Positions 34,390 through 45,393 of a stretch of 64,000 bases of DNA are shown piece after piece. Within the stretch, counting starts at the first letter, position 1; every line of letters starts with the position of its first letter. The notes under the pieces were generated by a model. It did no database searches. It was given only the letters and a program-made list of their open reading frames with translations, and was not told the DNA's origin. The position numbers were made by a program, and so were the translations under genes. The stretch comes from Streptomyces sp. NBC_01237 (GTDB taxonomy: Bacteria; Actinomycetota; Actinomycetes; Streptomycetales; Streptomycetaceae): NCBI RefSeq assembly GCF_035917275.1, contig NZ_CP108508.1:2356001-2420000 (forward strand), read 5' to 3'.

Positions 34390-36432
34390 TCAGGTCAGCA
34401 GCTCGCTCTGGAGGGCGGCGGCGAGTCCGACCTCCGCGTTGTCCGTCTGCCCCCGGTCGAACGCGCGCTGGTAGGCGGCGTCGCCGACGGCCGCCCGTGC
34501 CTGCCGCTCGCAGGTCTCCCGGACCGGGCCGAGCTCCGGTGTGCCGCGCTGCGGGTGGCCGACCATCCGCCAGTACGCCTGCCCGGTGCCGTAGATCCTG
34601 GCCGCCTGGGCGCCCGCGCCCTGGGCGGCGACGGCGGCGGCGAGGATGTCCAGACCGAGGGCGACGCCGAAGCTGTCCCCGAGCCGGTGCTTGCCCGCGA
34701 GCATCGACCGGGCGTGCGTGGCGGATTCCCCCGGGCGGCCCTGGAGCAGGGAGATCAGGGCGAGCTGGTAGTCGACGTAGGACCGGATCCAGTACTCGTC
34801 CTGCGCCCGGCAGACGGCCCGCAGCCGGACGGCGGCTTCCGCGGCCTCGGCGAGCCTGTCCAGTGCCGTCATGGCGAAGACGGTGATGAGGCGGCAGCGC
34901 AGCCGGTAGGCGGATTCGGCGGGGACCGCCCCGGTGTACGGAAGCACCCGCCCGACCTCGTCGAGAGCCGCCCGGGGCCGTCCGGTCATGAGATGGGTCA
35001 GCCCGGACAGATAGGTGGCACTGAGCAGGCCCTCGTCGTCCCGGTCGCGCCTGGCCTCGGCGACACAGCGCGCGCCGAGCCGCTCGGCGGTCGCGAAGTC
35101 GCCCTGGAGCAGGGCCGCGACCCCGTGCACCCATTGCAGCCTGGTCCGGTCGGGGCCGCCGGCCGGGCCCGCCGCCAGGGCCTTCCCGGCGTACACGCGG
35201 GCCTCGGACAGGTGCCCGCAGCAGCTCCAGAAGAAGCCGACCCGGCCGGTCATCTCCTGGGCCGCACGGATGTCGTGGGCGAGCAGATGGTCGAGGGCCG
35301 CGCACAGGTCGAGGTGCGCGGCGGCGATCCGGTGGTACCAGGAGACCTGTTCGGGACCGGTCCAGCCGGCGTGGGCGCGGCGGGCGAGCCCGAGGAAGAA
35401 GGCGGCGTGCCGGTCGGCGGCGGCCCGCTCCTCACCGAGTTCGGCGAGCCACATCCGCCCGTACTCGCGCAGGGTGTCGAGCATCCGGTGGTGCTCCCCG
35501 TCCTGTTTCACGACGGACTTGGCGACCAGACCCCGCAGTGCCTCGCCGACGCCGTCCGCGGTGAGCGGTCCCGCCGCGCAGACCTCCCGGGCGACCTCCT
35601 CGTCGAAGTCGGTGCGCAGGGGGGTCAGACGCGCCCACAGGAGGCGTTCCAGCGGGGTGCAGAGTTCATGGCTCCAGCCGATGGTGGTGCGCAGGGCGCG
35701 GTGGCGCCGCGGCCACAGCGAGTCGTCGTTGAGGGTGTCCAGGCGGGAGCCGATACGGGCGGCGATCTGCTCGACGCTCTGCGCCGCGGTGGCAGCGGCG
35801 GCCAGCTCGATGGCGAGCGGGATGCCTTCGAGGCGGCGGCAGATCTCGGCGACGGCCGCGGCCTCGCCCGGTGCGTCGAGGGTGGCCCCGGGGTCGGCGG
35901 CCCGTACCCGGTCCTCGAAGAGGCGCAGGGCGTCGGGGGCCCCGTCGACCGGCAGCGGCGGTACGTCCAGCAGGAATTCGCCCCGGGTGCCCAGCGGCTG
36001 CCTGCTGGTGATCAGGACGGTCAGGCCGGGTGAGGTGGTGAGGATCTCGCCCAGCAGATGGCCGCACGCGGTGCGCAGGTGTTCGCAGGAGTCGAGGACG
36101 AGCAGCAGCCGCTTGTCGACGAGCCATTCGCACAGTGCGTCGACGGGCATCCTCAGCGTGTGGTCGGCGATCCCGACCGCGTCCGAGACGGTGGGGAGCA
36201 GCAGCCTGTCGTCGTAGAGCGGGGAGAGGTCGGCCCACCAGGCGCCGTCGGGGTAGTGGTCCGCCGCGAGCCGGGCGCCCCGGACGGCGAGCCGGGTCTT
36301 GCCGACGCCGCCGGGGCCGGTGAGGGTGGTCAGCCGGTGGGTGGCCAGGGCCCGTTCCAGCCGGGCCAGTTCGGCCTTCCTTCCGACGAAGCTGCTCGTC
36401 TCCTCGGGAAGGTTTCCCACCATGGTCCTCAT
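34390..36432 (-). CDS. AfsR/NB-ARC-like ATPase with TPR repeats, no HTH
   Basis: A protein of about 680 aa. The N-terminal STAND-type ATPase domain (about 12-290) has the Walker A motif TLTGPGGVGKTRLA, the Walker B region LLLVLDSCEH and the GLPL-like stretch EGIPLAIELAAAA. The rest (about 330-670) is a helical tetratricopeptide region ending in RQARAAVGDAAYQRAFDRGQ. Most family members in Streptomyces carry a DNA-binding domain (SARP or LuxR type); none is seen here. Starts at GTG 36435 or ATG 36432 are equivalent. It may be an adaptor of a regulatory pathway. Confidence 0.75.
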   Translation of the reverse strand: MRTMVGNLPEETSSFVGRKAELARLERALATHRLTTLTGPGGVGKTRLAVRGARLAADHYPDGAWWADLSPLYDDRLLLPTVSDAVGIADHTLRMPVDALCEWLVDKRLLLVLDSCEHLRTACGHLLGEILTTSPGLTVLITSRQPLGTRGEFLLDVPPLPVDGAPDALRLFEDRVRAADPGATLDAPGEAAAVAEICRRLEGIPLAIELAAAATAAQSVEQIAARIGSRLDTLNDDSLWPRRHRALRTTIGWSHELCTPLERLLWARLTPLRTDFDEEVAREVCAAGPLTADGVGEALRGLVAKSVVKQDGEHHRMLDTLREYGRMWLAELGEERAAADRHAAFFLGLARRAHAGWTGPEQVSWYHRIAAAHLDLCAALDHLLAHDIRAAQEMTGRVGFFWSCCGHLSEARVYAGKALAAGPAGGPDRTRLQWVHGVAALLQGDFATAERLGARCVAEARRDRDDEGLLSATYLSGLTHLMTGRPRAALDEVGRVLPYTGAVPAESAYRLRCRLITVFAMTALDRLAEAAEAAVRLRAVCRAQDEYWIRSYVDYQLALISLLQGRPGESATHARSMLAGKHRLGDSFGVALGLDILAAAVAAQGAGAQAARIYGTGQAYWRMVGHPQRGTPELGPVRETCERQARAAVGDAAYQRAFDRGQTDNAEVGLAAALQSELLT

Positions 36433-36508
36433 CACCGTCCGGCGCGCTGGGGCAGGGGTCCGCCGGTGAGGCAGCGGGTGCCCGGCAGCGCCCCCCGCTG
36501 CCGGGACC

Positions 36509-36557
36509 GGCCGGTCCCGGCCCCGTTCCCCGAGCGGGGGCGGAACCGGGACCGGCC
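36509..36557 (-). terminator. Terminator of the amylase-pullulanase gene
   Basis: A 12-bp stem (GGCCGGTCCCGG and its complement) encloses further pairing of GTTCC with GGAAC. It lies 86 bp beyond the stop at 36643, in the direction of transcription. Confidence 0.6.
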
Positions 36558-36642
36558 GGAGCGGCAGGGCCGGATGCGCACGGTGTCCAGCTGTTTCGCG
36601 GCTCCTTCGCCGACGTATGCCGTCACCGTAGACCTGTCGGGG

Positions 36643-39600
36643 TCAGCGCGCCGAAAAGACGGCGACCGTCCTTCCTGGGACGGTGAAGCTGCCCGATTTC
36701 TCGTCGTACGAGGCCTTCTTGACGGTAGAGTCCGCGCCCGCCGCCTGGACGGGATGCAGGGCGTAGGCGGTGCCGGCGAGGGCCGGGAGGCGCTGGCCCG
36801 CGGCGGCGGGGGTGGCGTTGAGGACGACCACGAGTGGGCCGAGGCGCATCGTGATCACGCCGGGTGTCTCGTCCTTGCCGGAGAGCGGGAAGGACAGGGC
36901 CGCCTGGACCTGCTCGGTGCTGGTGAGGCCGAACTCCTTCTCGGTGGCCCGGATGGTGGCCAGGTCCCGGTACGCGGCGGAGGCGCCGTCGATCTGCGCG
37001 CAGCCCGGGGTGAGGGCGGCAGAGGTCAGCAGGGGCTTCGCGTAGGACCACTTGTCCTTGTTGTCGGCGGCGGGCGGCAGGCCCCGGCCGAAGCCGTTGC
37101 CGTCCCGGCAGTCCCAGTGGAGGGCGTTGAACCAGTCGCCGCTGTCGTAGGAGTTGCGGTCCAGGGACTTGGAGCGCAGCAGGTCGGTGCCCGCCTGGGA
37201 GAGGGAGGGTCCCTGCGAGAGGGTGGACGCCGCCATCGCCAGGACCTGCATCCTGGCCCGGTCGGCCGCCGAGGTGCCGGCCGGGAGCTTGAAGGCGAGC
37301 GTGTCGTAGAGCGTCTCGTTGTCGTGGGCGTCGGAGTAGGCGAGGGCGTCACCCGGTTCGGCGGCGTACCCGGCGGGCGCCCCGTTGTAGTCGACGGCCG
37401 AGCCCTTGACCGTACGGCCGGTGCTGTCGGTGAAGGTGTAGTCGGCGAGGCTGCCGGTGAGGCCGACCTTGATCAGGTCCTGGTAGTGCAGCAGGCGTGC
37501 CTTCTGCTCGGCGGTGGTGCCGTTGGCCGGGGAGGTGTTGGGGTCGGTGTAGAGACCGCTGGCGAAGCCCTGGACGCCGGGGTCCTCGTCGAAGGGGCTG
37601 CCGCCGCGGACGGCGTCGCGGGCCCGGTCGGAGAAGGTGGCGATGCCGGTCGCGGCCATGTTCTTCTGGGTGGCCTGGACGAAGCGGGCGTCGTCCGCGA
37701 TCTCGCCGAAGTTCCAGCCCTCGCCGTACAGGATGATCTTCTTGCCGTCGACGCCGTCCCTGGCGGGGGTCAGCCCGTCCAGTGCCTTGCGCACGGCCAG
37801 GATGTTGGCCTTGGGGTGGTGTCCCATCAGGTCGAAGCGGAAGCCGTCGACCTTGTACTCCTTGGCCCAGGTGACGACCGAGTCGACGACGAGCTTGCCC
37901 ATCATGGTGTTCTCGGGCGCGGTGTTGGCGCAGCAGGTCGAGGTGGCGACGGTGCCGTCCTCCAGGAGCCGCTGGTAGTAGCCGGGCACGATGCGGTCGA
38001 GGACGGACCTGTCGTCCTGGCCGGAGGCGACGGTGTGGTTGTAGACCACGTCCATGACGGTGCGCAGGCCGGAGCCGTTGAGGCCCTGCACCATCCGGCG
38101 GAATTCGACGGTGCGCCTCGTGCCGTCGGGGTCGGAGGCGTAGGAGCCCTCGGGGACGGTGTAGTGCAGCGGGTCGTAGCCCCAGTTGAAGGCGTCCTTA
38201 CCGGCGCTCCTCGCGACGCACTCCTGCTGTTCCTCAGAGTCGGGGGCGTACACGGACAGGTCGCAGGCGGGCGTCTGCTGGTCCGACTTCTTCTCCGGGA
38301 TCGTCCCGATGTCGAAGGCGGGCAGCAGGTGCACATAGCTGGTGCCCGCGTCGGCGAGCCGCCGCAGGTGCTTCATGCCGTTGGACCGGGTGTCGGTGAA
38401 GGCGAGGTATTGGCCGGGGTGCTGGGAGGTGCGGTCCGCGATCGAGAAGTCGCGGATGTGCAGCTCCTGGATCTGGGCGTCGCGCAGCGGTACGGCGGCG
38501 GGCTTCCGCAGGCCGGACCAGCCGCTGGGGGCCAGCTTCGGGTCGGCGAGGTCGATGACGAGACTGCGGGCGGAGTCGGTGGTGAGGGCGGTGGAGTAGG
38601 GGTCGGTGACCTTGTTGGTGACGGTCTTCTGCACGGTGGGTGCCCAGACCCGCACGGCGTACCGGTAGGGCTTGCCGTTCCAGCTCCTGCTGCCGGTGAC
38701 CGACCAGACGCCGGTGCGGTCGTCGCGCCGCATCGGGACTGTGCGGCCGTCGAGTTCGAGCGAGACGGTACGGGCGGTGGGTGCCCACAGCGACAGGGTG
38801 GGCGTGCCGTGCCGGAAGACCGGTCCGAGGGCGGCGCCGCTCGCGTTCTTCCCGTACAGGTCGTCCAGGACACCGGCGGTCTGCACACCGGTGGCGGCGA
38901 GCAGGGCGCCGTTCGCGGCCCGCTGGGTGGCGATGAGCTGGCCGCGCAGGGATGCGCGGACCCGGTCACGGTCGCGGGCGTCGACGGTGAACGCCGGGTA
39001 GTCCTTGAGGTGCGGGTACTTCGCCTTCTGGGCGTCGGTGAGGGCGGCGGTACGCAGGCGCAGCCACCGGCCCTCGTCGGAGAGGGCGCCGTCGACGACG
39101 GAGATCGGGGTGTCCGTGGCGTACACGAGCTGCTGGCTGGTGGCGTCGGTGGCCTTCACCTTCCAGACGACGGTGCCGGAGTCGATCCACTGGGCCTCGG
39201 CCCTGGTGAGGTCGGGGGTGGGGACGCCGCCGGCCTGCGGCAGGAGATAGCCGGGCTGCCCGCCGAGCATCCAGACCTCGTGCCCGTGGGTGGCGAGGTC
39301 GAGTGACTGGTCGCTGGGGAGGTCCTTCTCGTCGCCCTTGTGCAGGATGTAGCTGAGCGAGGTGGCGCCTTCGGTGAGCGGTACCTCGAAGGTGACGCCG
39401 TAGGAGTTCTTCTTCACCGGCTGGAGCGGCTTGGACCAGTCGGTGGGGTTCTTGGCCCCGGTCCAGGTGTGCAGCCCCCAGCCGTCGTAGTCGCCGTCGG
39501 CCCGGTGGTAGTTGAGGACGGCCTTGGTGGTGTCCTGACCGGGTGCTTCGGGTGCCTCGGTGCTCTGGCCGTCCTTGCCCTGTTCGATCCAGACCTGTCC

Positions 39601-41958
39601 GGTCCTCGCGAGGTCGACGGTGCGCTGCGGGCCGTCCGCGGTTCCGGCCTTCTCGACGGTGTACGGGAGGGAGGAGGTGCCCTCGGCGAGCTTGATCCAG
39701 GCGAACGCGCCGTAGGCGTCGCGTCCGATGAAGTCGCCGGAGGTGTCGCCGGACTTCAGCTGCCAGCCCTCGTAGTCGCCGTCCGCGCGCTGGTAGTGGA
39801 CGACGGCGTAGTCGCGTTCGACGGCGACGGGCTTCTCGGCGGGCGGCGCCTGGCCCGCGGTGGTCGAGGCGAGCGCACTGGCCGTGCGCCCGGCGCGGTC
39901 CACGACGACGGCCTTGTACCGCAGTGGCGTCCCGGCCTTCACGGAGGCGTCCAGGTGCTGGGTGACCTTGTACGGGGCGTGGTCGGCTGAGCCGAGGGTG
40001 CGCCACTTGCCGTTGCTGGCCTGAGCTGCGAAGACGACCCGGTTGAGCTGTCCGCCGTCGGTGTCCGCGGCCAGCTCGACGGTTCCGGTGGCTCCGGCGG
40101 CGGGCGCCTTCAGGGTGACGGCGGGCCGGGCGTCCGGGGAGCCGAGGGGCTTGTCGGCGCGCAGCACGATGCTGGAGAGCGCGGGCACGGTGACGGTGAT
40201 CCTCTTGTCGCCGCCGCTGCGGACCGTGCCGGAACCGCCGTACAGCGTACGGAAGTTCATGTGCGCGGACTCGGTGGCCAGCTCGACGGTCCGCGGTCCG
40301 GTGCCGTTGTTGGTGGCGACGACGTACTCGTTGGACCGCTCGGTGCCGGTGCGCGAGAAGGCGTGGACGGAGCCTTCCGCGTAGCGCTCGGTCTGGACGC
40401 CGTCGCGCAGCGCCGGGTGCTCCTCGGTCAGCCGGGAGAGCCGGGCGATGGAGCGGTAGATCGGGTGGCCGGTGTCGTACGCGTCCGTGGCGTGCGTGCG
40501 GTCGGTGCCGATCCGATCGTCGTCGAGGTAGTCGGCGGCCTTCGAGGCGAAGAGGGGCTGGCGGGCGTCCTTGTCGCCGCCCGCGCCGGTGAAGCCCTGC
40601 TCGTCGCCGGAGTAGATGACGGGGTTGCCGCGCGCGAGGAACATCAGCTCGTTGGCGAGGCGGGCCCGCCGGAGCAGTTCGGCGTCGTCGGCCTTCGGGT
40701 TGTCCTGCTGGAGGAAGGTGCCGATGCGGCCCATGTCGTGGTTGCCGAGGAAGGTCACCTGCTCGTAGGCATTGGCCTTGTCGGTGGTGTAGCGGTAGTC
40801 GTCGCGGTACACGGCGGCGAGCTTCGAGGCCGGGGCGCCCTGGGAGGCGTACTGCCTGGCGGCCTCCTGAAACGGGAAGTCGAGCGTCGCGTCGAGCCGT
40901 CCCCGGGTGACGTAGGGCGAGGTGATCGCGGTGTCGGAGGAGTACACCTCGCCGAACATGAAGAAGTCGTCCCGGCCCCGCTCGGCGGCGTAGGTGTCCA
41001 GCGCGGTGGCCCACTGGGTCCAGAAGTCCAGGTCGACGTGTTTGACGGTGTCGATGCGGAAGCCGTCGATGTCGAAGTCGCGGACCCACTTCTCGTAGAT
41101 CTCCGCCATGCCGGTGACGACCTCGGGCCGCTCGGTCCACAGGTCGTCGAGCCCGGAGAAGTCGCCGTACTCGGCCGACTCGCCGGCGAAGGTCGAGTCG
41201 CCCCGGTTGTGGTACATCGTGGGGTCGTTGAGCCAGGACGGCTTCTTGGTCACGGCGTTCACCGTGGTCTTCGGGGTGTACGGGAACGCGTCCCCGTCGA
41301 CCTTCGCCATCTTCCGGCTGTCGTCGAACGGGCGGCCGTTCCTGTCGAGGTAGGGGTAGGCGCCCTTGGGCTTGTAGCCGTACTCCTTCTCGGCGTAGTC
41401 GACGGTGTCGGCCGTGTGGTTGGTGATGACGTCGAAGAAGACCTTCATGCCCTTGGCATGGGCCTTGTCGATCAGCTTCTCCAGGTCGGCGTTGGTCCCG
41501 AAGTGCGGGTCGACCTGGGTGAAGTCGGTGATCCAGTAACCGTGGTAGCCGGCCGAGGCGTCCTTGCCGGTGCCCTGGACGGGCCGGTTCCTGAAGATCG
41601 GGGCGAGCCAGATGGCGGTGGTGCCGAGGCCCTTGATGTAGTCGAGCCTGCCGGTCAGGCCCTTGAGGTCGCCACCCTGGTAGAACCCCTTGTCGGTGGG
41701 GTCGTACCCGGTGTCCAGGCGTGAACCGGTCAGCCCGCCGCGGTCGTTGGAGGTGTCTCCGTTGGCGAAGCGGTCGGGCAGCACGAAGTAGAACTGCTCG
41801 CGGGTCAGGTCGTGCCGGGCCGGCTCACGGGCCAGTGCGGCGTCCGAGGGCGGGGCCGGTGGCCGGGGCGACGCGGCCGCGGAGGCCGCCGGGACGACGG
41901 GCAGCAGCGCCGCGCAGAGTGCGGCGACGGCCCCCCGCCGGAGGGTTGTTCGGGACAC
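36643..41958 (-). CDS. pulA: Secreted bifunctional alpha-amylase/pullulanase (two GH13 domains)
   Basis: About 1,771 aa, exported by a signal peptide ([20 protein letters not shown]). The first GH13 domain (about 45-580) has nucleophile [11 protein letters not shown], acid MFGEVYSSD and FLGNHDMGR. Two PUD/CBM41-like repeats follow, each with YxRADGDYxGW (about 700 and 820), then an alpha-1,6-glucosidase-type GH13 domain (about 1,000-1,765) with [22 protein letters not shown] and [12 protein letters not shown]. It should cut both alpha-1,4 and alpha-1,6 bonds of starch and pullulan. The GTG at 41958 starts it; ribosome-binding site GAGGAG. The size matches the S. coelicolor orthologue I recall. 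It lies next to the amylase gene. Confidence 0.9.
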   Translation of the reverse strand: MSRTTLRRGAVAALCAALLPVVPAASAAASPRPPAPPSDAALAREPARHDLTREQFYFVLPDRFANGDTSNDRGGLTGSRLDTGYDPTDKGFYQGGDLKGLTGRLDYIKGLGTTAIWLAPIFRNRPVQGTGKDASAGYHGYWITDFTQVDPHFGTNADLEKLIDKAHAKGMKVFFDVITNHTADTVDYAEKEYGYKPKGAYPYLDRNGRPFDDSRKMAKVDGDAFPYTPKTTVNAVTKKPSWLNDPTMYHNRGDSTFAGESAEYGDFSGLDDLWTERPEVVTGMAEIYEKWVRDFDIDGFRIDTVKHVDLDFWTQWATALDTYAAERGRDDFFMFGEVYSSDTAITSPYVTRGRLDATLDFPFQEAARQYASQGAPASKLAAVYRDDYRYTTDKANAYEQVTFLGNHDMGRIGTFLQQDNPKADDAELLRRARLANELMFLARGNPVIYSGDEQGFTGAGGDKDARQPLFASKAADYLDDDRIGTDRTHATDAYDTGHPIYRSIARLSRLTEEHPALRDGVQTERYAEGSVHAFSRTGTERSNEYVVATNNGTGPRTVELATESAHMNFRTLYGGSGTVRSGGDKRITVTVPALSSIVLRADKPLGSPDARPAVTLKAPAAGATGTVELAADTDGGQLNRVVFAAQASNGKWRTLGSADHAPYKVTQHLDASVKAGTPLRYKAVVVDRAGRTASALASTTAGQAPPAEKPVAVERDYAVVHYQRADGDYEGWQLKSGDTSGDFIGRDAYGAFAWIKLAEGTSSLPYTVEKAGTADGPQRTVDLARTGQVWIEQGKDGQSTEAPEAPGQDTTKAVLNYHRADGDYDGWGLHTWTGAKNPTDWSKPLQPVKKNSYGVTFEVPLTEGATSLSYILHKGDEKDLPSDQSLDLATHGHEVWMLGGQPGYLLPQAGGVPTPDLTRAEAQWIDSGTVVWKVKATDATSQQLVYATDTPISVVDGALSDEGRWLRLRTAALTDAQKAKYPHLKDYPAFTVDARDRDRVRASLRGQLIATQRAANGALLAATGVQTAGVLDDLYGKNASGAALGPVFRHGTPTLSLWAPTARTVSLELDGRTVPMRRDDRTGVWSVTGSRSWNGKPYRYAVRVWAPTVQKTVTNKVTDPYSTALTTDSARSLVIDLADPKLAPSGWSGLRKPAAVPLRDAQIQELHIRDFSIADRTSQHPGQYLAFTDTRSNGMKHLRRLADAGTSYVHLLPAFDIGTIPEKKSDQQTPACDLSVYAPDSEEQQECVARSAGKDAFNWGYDPLHYTVPEGSYASDPDGTRRTVEFRRMVQGLNGSGLRTVMDVVYNHTVASGQDDRSVLDRIVPGYYQRLLEDGTVATSTCCANTAPENTMMGKLVVDSVVTWAKEYKVDGFRFDLMGHHPKANILAVRKALDGLTPARDGVDGKKIILYGEGWNFGEIADDARFVQATQKNMAATGIATFSDRARDAVRGGSPFDEDPGVQGFASGLYTDPNTSPANGTTAEQKARLLHYQDLIKVGLTGSLADYTFTDSTGRTVKGSAVDYNGAPAGYAAEPGDALAYSDAHDNETLYDTLAFKLPAGTSAADRARMQVLAMAASTLSQGPSLSQAGTDLLRSKSLDRNSYDSGDWFNALHWDCRDGNGFGRGLPPAADNKDKWSYAKPLLTSAALTPGCAQIDGASAAYRDLATIRATEKEFGLTSTEQVQAALSFPLSGKDETPGVITMRLGPLVVVLNATPAAAGQRLPALAGTAYALHPVQAAGADSTVKKASYDEKSGSFTVPGRTVAVFSAR

Positions 41959-42017
41959 GGGGCGGGTACTCCTCGAATTCGCACGGGGTGGGAACGGGGC
42001 GGGACGGGTACCGAGGG

Positions 42018-42057
42018 GCGGGCCCGGGGGTGCATCGCGGTGCACCCCCGAGCCCGC
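42018..42057 (-). terminator. Terminator of the alpha-amylase gene
   Basis: A stem of 17 bp with one mismatch (GCGGGCCCGGGGGTGCA and its near complement) has a 6-bp loop and lies 22 bp past the amylase stop, before the start of the amylase-pullulanase gene. Confidence 0.75.
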
Positions 42058-42078
42058 CCGGACACGGCCGGGGTGGGG

Positions 42079-43806
42079 TCAGCCGCGCCAGACGTCGCCG
42101 GTCAGCGGGGACCTGCCGGAGGCCGGGACGGTGGCGGTGCGGTTGGCGCCGCTCTCCCAGGTGACGTTGCCGGCCGCGTCCTTGCGGAGGTACTTGTACG
42201 CGAAGGACGTACCGGCGGGCAGACTCACATCGAGCTTCCAGACGGGGTACGTGGCCGGGTCGAGCTTCAGTGCCTTGGCGGGGTCCCAGGAGCCGAGGGC
42301 CTGCTGGTCGCCGGTGACGTAGATGTTCTGGCCGGGCTGGGTGGTGGCGTTGACGCCGAAGGAGGCGCCGGACTGGCCCGTACCGGGGTCGGTCGGACCG
42401 GTACCGCCGCCGGCGCAGGTGCGGGCGCCCGCGTGCAGCGCGACGGCGGTGTCGGCGCCGAGGGTGGCGGTGAACCGGCCCGATCCGTCGACGGTGACGC
42501 CGTTGCCGGACTGGATGTCGCAGTAGTCACCGGCGGGCAGCGACGTCTGGAACGTACGGGTCAGGGCGGAGCCCTCGTGGTTGATGGCGACGTACGCCTT
42601 CGCGCCCCGTCCGAACGCGATCCGGTCGGCGCCGTTGTCCCACCAGTCGGTGACCGCCTGACCGCGGGCGGCGTTGCGGAAGCCGACCATGGTGGAGATC
42701 TCGCGCCAGGCGTGCTGGCACTTCCAGCCGTCGCTGTAACAGGCGCCGACCTGGCCGCCGTTGGGAGGTCCGGCGTCCTTGTCGGACCACTCGTATCCGG
42801 AGTGGACGTCCGGGGAGCCGTAGGGCCAGGCCAGCATGAAGACATTGGCGAGGGTGTAGTCCGCGCCGTTCTTGTAGGTCAGCGTCTCGCCGTTGCGCTC
42901 GGTGTCGTGGTTGTCGACGAAGACCGCCGATTTGCCCGACTCCATGAAGCCCCAGCCCTCGCCGTAGTTCTTCAGGTTGGCGAGGTTCTCGTTGAGGAAG
43001 GTCTGCTTGAGGCCGCGGGCGTAGCGGAATTCCTGGACGTCGCCGGTGCCGAGGTACTCGGAGGGCGAGACGGCCTCGCCGCCGCCGTGGATGGCCTCCT
43101 GCTTCCAGTAGACACCGGGGTTGCTCAGCCGGGACTTGATGGCGGCGAGGTCACCGGCGGGCATGTGCTTGGCCGCGTCGATCCGGAAGCCGTCGACGCC
43201 GAGGGAGAGCAGGTCGTTGAGGTACCCGGCGATCCTGCCGCGTACGTAGTCCTCGCCGGTGTCCAGGTCGGCCAGGCCGACGAGTTCGCAGTTCTGTACG
43301 TTGCCGCGGTCGCCGTAGTTGGTGATCGGCGCCTGGCAGTCGTTCATGTCGTTGACCGAGTAGATGCCCGGGTAGTCGTACTTGCCGTAGGCGGAGCCCC
43401 CGGTGCCGGTGCCCGAGCCGGCCGACATGTGGTTGATGACGGCGTCGGCGACGACCTTGACCCCCGCCCCGTGACACGTGTTCACCATGGCGGCGAAGGC
43501 GTTCCGGTCGCCGAGCCGGCCGGCTATCCGGTAGCTGACGGGCTGGTAGGAGGTCCACCACTGGCCGCCCTGGATGTGCTCCTGGGGCGGCGAGACCTGG
43601 ACGAAGCCGTAGCCGGCCGGACCGAGGGTGTCCGTGCACGCCTTGGCTATGGAGTCGAACTTCCACTCGAACATCACGGCGGTGACGTCCTTGTCGCCCG
43701 GACCGGCGGCCTGTGCGGTGTCCGCCGCGCCGAGTTGGGCGGGGACGGCGAGGACAGCGGCGCCCGCCACGAGTGCGAGCGCGGCGGAGAGGGGTCTGCG
43801 TGCCAT
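42079..43806 (-). CDS. Secreted alpha-amylase with CBM20 starch-binding domain
   Basis: A 575-aa secreted GH13 enzyme. The signal peptide is about 1-34 ([20 protein letters not shown]). The catalytic domain (about 40-395) shows the conserved region [10 protein letters not shown], the nucleophile [10 protein letters not shown], the acid near [16 protein letters not shown] and [11 protein letters not shown] beta-domain follows, then a Gly/Pro/Thr linker, then a CBM20 domain (about 475-575) with [20 protein letters not shown] and [16 protein letters not shown]. It hydrolyses alpha-1,4 bonds in starch. ATG after AGGAGGAAAGAC. A palindrome at 43890-43904 upstream resembles MalR sites. Confidence 0.93.
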   Translation of the reverse strand: MARRPLSAALALVAGAAVLAVPAQLGAADTAQAAGPGDKDVTAVMFEWKFDSIAKACTDTLGPAGYGFVQVSPPQEHIQGGQWWTSYQPVSYRIAGRLGDRNAFAAMVNTCHGAGVKVVADAVINHMSAGSGTGTGGSAYGKYDYPGIYSVNDMNDCQAPITNYGDRGNVQNCELVGLADLDTGEDYVRGRIAGYLNDLLSLGVDGFRIDAAKHMPAGDLAAIKSRLSNPGVYWKQEAIHGGGEAVSPSEYLGTGDVQEFRYARGLKQTFLNENLANLKNYGEGWGFMESGKSAVFVDNHDTERNGETLTYKNGADYTLANVFMLAWPYGSPDVHSGYEWSDKDAGPPNGGQVGACYSDGWKCQHAWREISTMVGFRNAARGQAVTDWWDNGADRIAFGRGAKAYVAINHEGSALTRTFQTSLPAGDYCDIQSGNGVTVDGSGRFTATLGADTAVALHAGARTCAGGGTGPTDPGTGQSGASFGVNATTQPGQNIYVTGDQQALGSWDPAKALKLDPATYPVWKLDVSLPAGTSFAYKYLRKDAAGNVTWESGANRTATVPASGRSPLTGDVWRG

Positions 43807-43889
43807 GTCTTTCCTCCTGCTGTGGGGGAAACGCGGGTGACGGTGCAGCCTCACGTGGCAACGCGCCGTGCCCTCAAGGCTCCTGAAGG

Positions 43890-43904
43890 TTCTTGCTGCA
43901 AGAA
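43890..43904. promoter_or_regulatory. MalR-like palindrome upstream of the amylase gene
   Basis: TTCTTGC-T-GCAAGAA is a perfect inverted repeat, 84 bp before the amylase start. It shares CTTGC/GCAAG halves with the palindrome between malE and malR. Streptomyces amylase genes are controlled by LacI-type repressors of the MalR/Reg1 type at CTTGCA-like direct and inverted repeats, which supports an operator. Confidence 0.6.
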
Positions 43905-44015
43905 TGCAAACCTTGCCGCGGAGCAGACCGTACGAGCCCGCCCCGCCTCGGTCAACCCTTTGGACATCTCCCGCTCACATCCACGAAATCAGGCAGTTTC
44001 CTGCCTGCAAAGTCT

Positions 44016-44036
44016 TTCGCAAGTTATTGCGGGAAG
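44016..44036. promoter_or_regulatory. Second palindrome in the amylase upstream region
   Basis: CGCAA-GTTA-TTGCG is an inverted repeat extended on each side by TTC/GAA-type bases. It lies 210-230 bp upstream of the amylase gene. Its role is uncertain. Confidence 0.35.
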
Positions 44037-44228
44037 GTAAAGTTCATCCGGACTCCGGCCCGGTCGGCCGGGGGTCCCGGCCGCCTCGGCGCCGGGCCCC
44101 ACGCGCCCGGCCGGCCGGGCCGGTCACGGCAGGAGAGGCACCCGGAGTCGCAACTCCCCGCAGGCCCGTCCCGGGCCGACTCCCGGTGCCTCTCCTGTAC
44201 GTCAGGGGCCTCCCCCGTTCCCGTACGA

Positions 44229-44341
44229 CCGACGCCTCTCCCGGACGGCGGGTGCCTCCCGGACACCGACGCCTCTCCCGTACGGCGGGTGCCTCCCGGA
44301 CGTCCGGTGTCCCTCCCGTACGGCGGGCGGTTCCCGTCCCC
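44229..44341. repeat. 37-bp tandem repeats after the LacI gene
   Basis: Unit 1 spans 44229-44265 and unit 2 44266-44302, differing at two bases; a shortened third copy runs to 44341. Each unit contains CTCCCG and CGGCGGG, so the repeats can fold into hairpins and may end the LacI transcript. Confidence 0.55.
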
Positions 44342-44343
44342 GG

Positions 44344-45393
44344 TCAGACGGCGCGCACCACCGCAGCCGTCGACCCCCGTACCACCAGCTCCGGCTGGAA
44401 CACGTACTCCGTGCGCTGCACCGGGCTGCCGCCGATCTCCTCCAGCAGGGCGCCCACCGCCGCCGCGGCCATCGCCTGCACGGGCTGGCGCACCGTGGTC
44501 AGCGGCGGGTCGGTGAACGCGATCAGCTGCGAGTCGTCGAAGCCGACGACCGAGACGTCGCGGGGGACGTCGAGCCCCCGCCCCCTGGCCGCCCGCACCA
44601 CACCGAGCGCCATCAGGTCGCTCCCGCAGACGATGCCGGTGCAGCCCAGGTCGAGCAGGGCGCCCGCCGCGACCTGGCCGCCCTCCACGCTGAACAGCGT
44701 GGAGCAGACCAGGAGTTCGGCCTCGGCCCGGGACAGGCCGAGCACCGAGACCGACGCGTCGAGGAAACCGTCGCGCTTACGGCGGGAGGGGACGTAGCGC
44801 TGCGGCCCGATCGCCAGACCGATCCTGCGGTGGCCCAGGTCCGCCAGGTGCCCCACGGCCATCCGCACGGCGGCGGTGTCGTCGGGCGAGACGAACGGCG
44901 CGCTGATCCGTTCGTTGTAGCCGTTGATCAGGACGAACGGTACGCCGCGCTCGGTGAGCGCGGCGTACCGCGCCGGGTCGGCCGACAGGTCGGCGTGCAG
45001 CCCGGACAGGAACACGATGCCGCCGACGCCCCGTTCGACGAGCTGCTCCACGAGCTCGTCCTCGGTGGCGCCGCCCGGCAGCTGGGTGCAGAGCACCGGG
45101 GTGTAGCCGTGCCCGGCCAGGACCTGTTCGACGGACTGCGCGAAGGCCGGGAAGATCGGGTTGGTGAGTTCGGGTGTCACCAGCCCGATCAGTCCGGCGC
45201 TGCGCTGCCGCAGCCGCACGGGCCGTTCGTAGCCGAGGATGTCGAGCGCCGCGAGCACCCGCTGACGCGTGGTGTCCGCGACGCCCGGCTTCCCGTTGAG
45301 CACCCGGCTGACGGTCGCCTCGCTGACCTCGGCCTGTCCGGCGATGTCGGAGAGCCGCGGCGCCGGACCGGTCCTGGGTGCGGGCAGGGTCAC
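44344..45393 (-). CDS. Second LacI-type regulator, coupled to aglA
   Basis: A 349-aa LacI-family repressor. The N-terminal helix-turn-helix is RLSDIAGQAEVSEATVSRVL, followed by the hinge NGKPGVADTTRQRVLAALDIL. The sugar-binding core (about 65-345) is close to MalR throughout, for example EVSEATVSRVLNGKPGV, with ITSS replaced here by FLSGLHADLS. The GTG start overlaps the aglA stop (GTGA), so it is made with AglA. It is a near-duplicate of MalR at the other end of the cluster; the recognition helices look almost identical, so the two may share operators. Confidence 0.9.
   Translation of the reverse strand: MTLPAPRTGPAPRLSDIAGQAEVSEATVSRVLNGKPGVADTTRQRVLAALDILGYERPVRLRQRSAGLIGLVTPELTNPIFPAFAQSVEQVLAGHGYTPVLCTQLPGGATEDELVEQLVERGVGGIVFLSGLHADLSADPARYAALTERGVPFVLINGYNERISAPFVSPDDTAAVRMAVGHLADLGHRRIGLAIGPQRYVPSRRKRDGFLDASVSVLGLSRAEAELLVCSTLFSVEGGQVAAGALLDLGCTGIVCGSDLMALGVVRAARGRGLDVPRDVSVVGFDDSQLIAFTDPPLTTVRQPVQAMAAAAVGALLEEIGGSPVQRTEYVFQPELVVRGSTAAVVRAV

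Larger units (their letters stand above)
43807..44343. other. 537-bp amylase promoter region with palindromes and tandem repeats
   Basis: No gene fits. The half nearest the amylase start carries CTTGC/GCAAG palindromes (43890-43904, 44016-44036), probable regulatory sites. The half near 44229-44341 carries tandem repeats of 37 bp ending next to the stop of the LacI gene. Confidence 0.6.

Noticed and set aside
36058..39306. Very long plus-strand open frame (over 1,000 codons) opposite the amylase-pullulanase gene
   Set aside because: It is antisense to a gene with clear catalytic motifs, and its translation is a Gly/Val/Arg-rich sequence typical of high-GC shadow frames.
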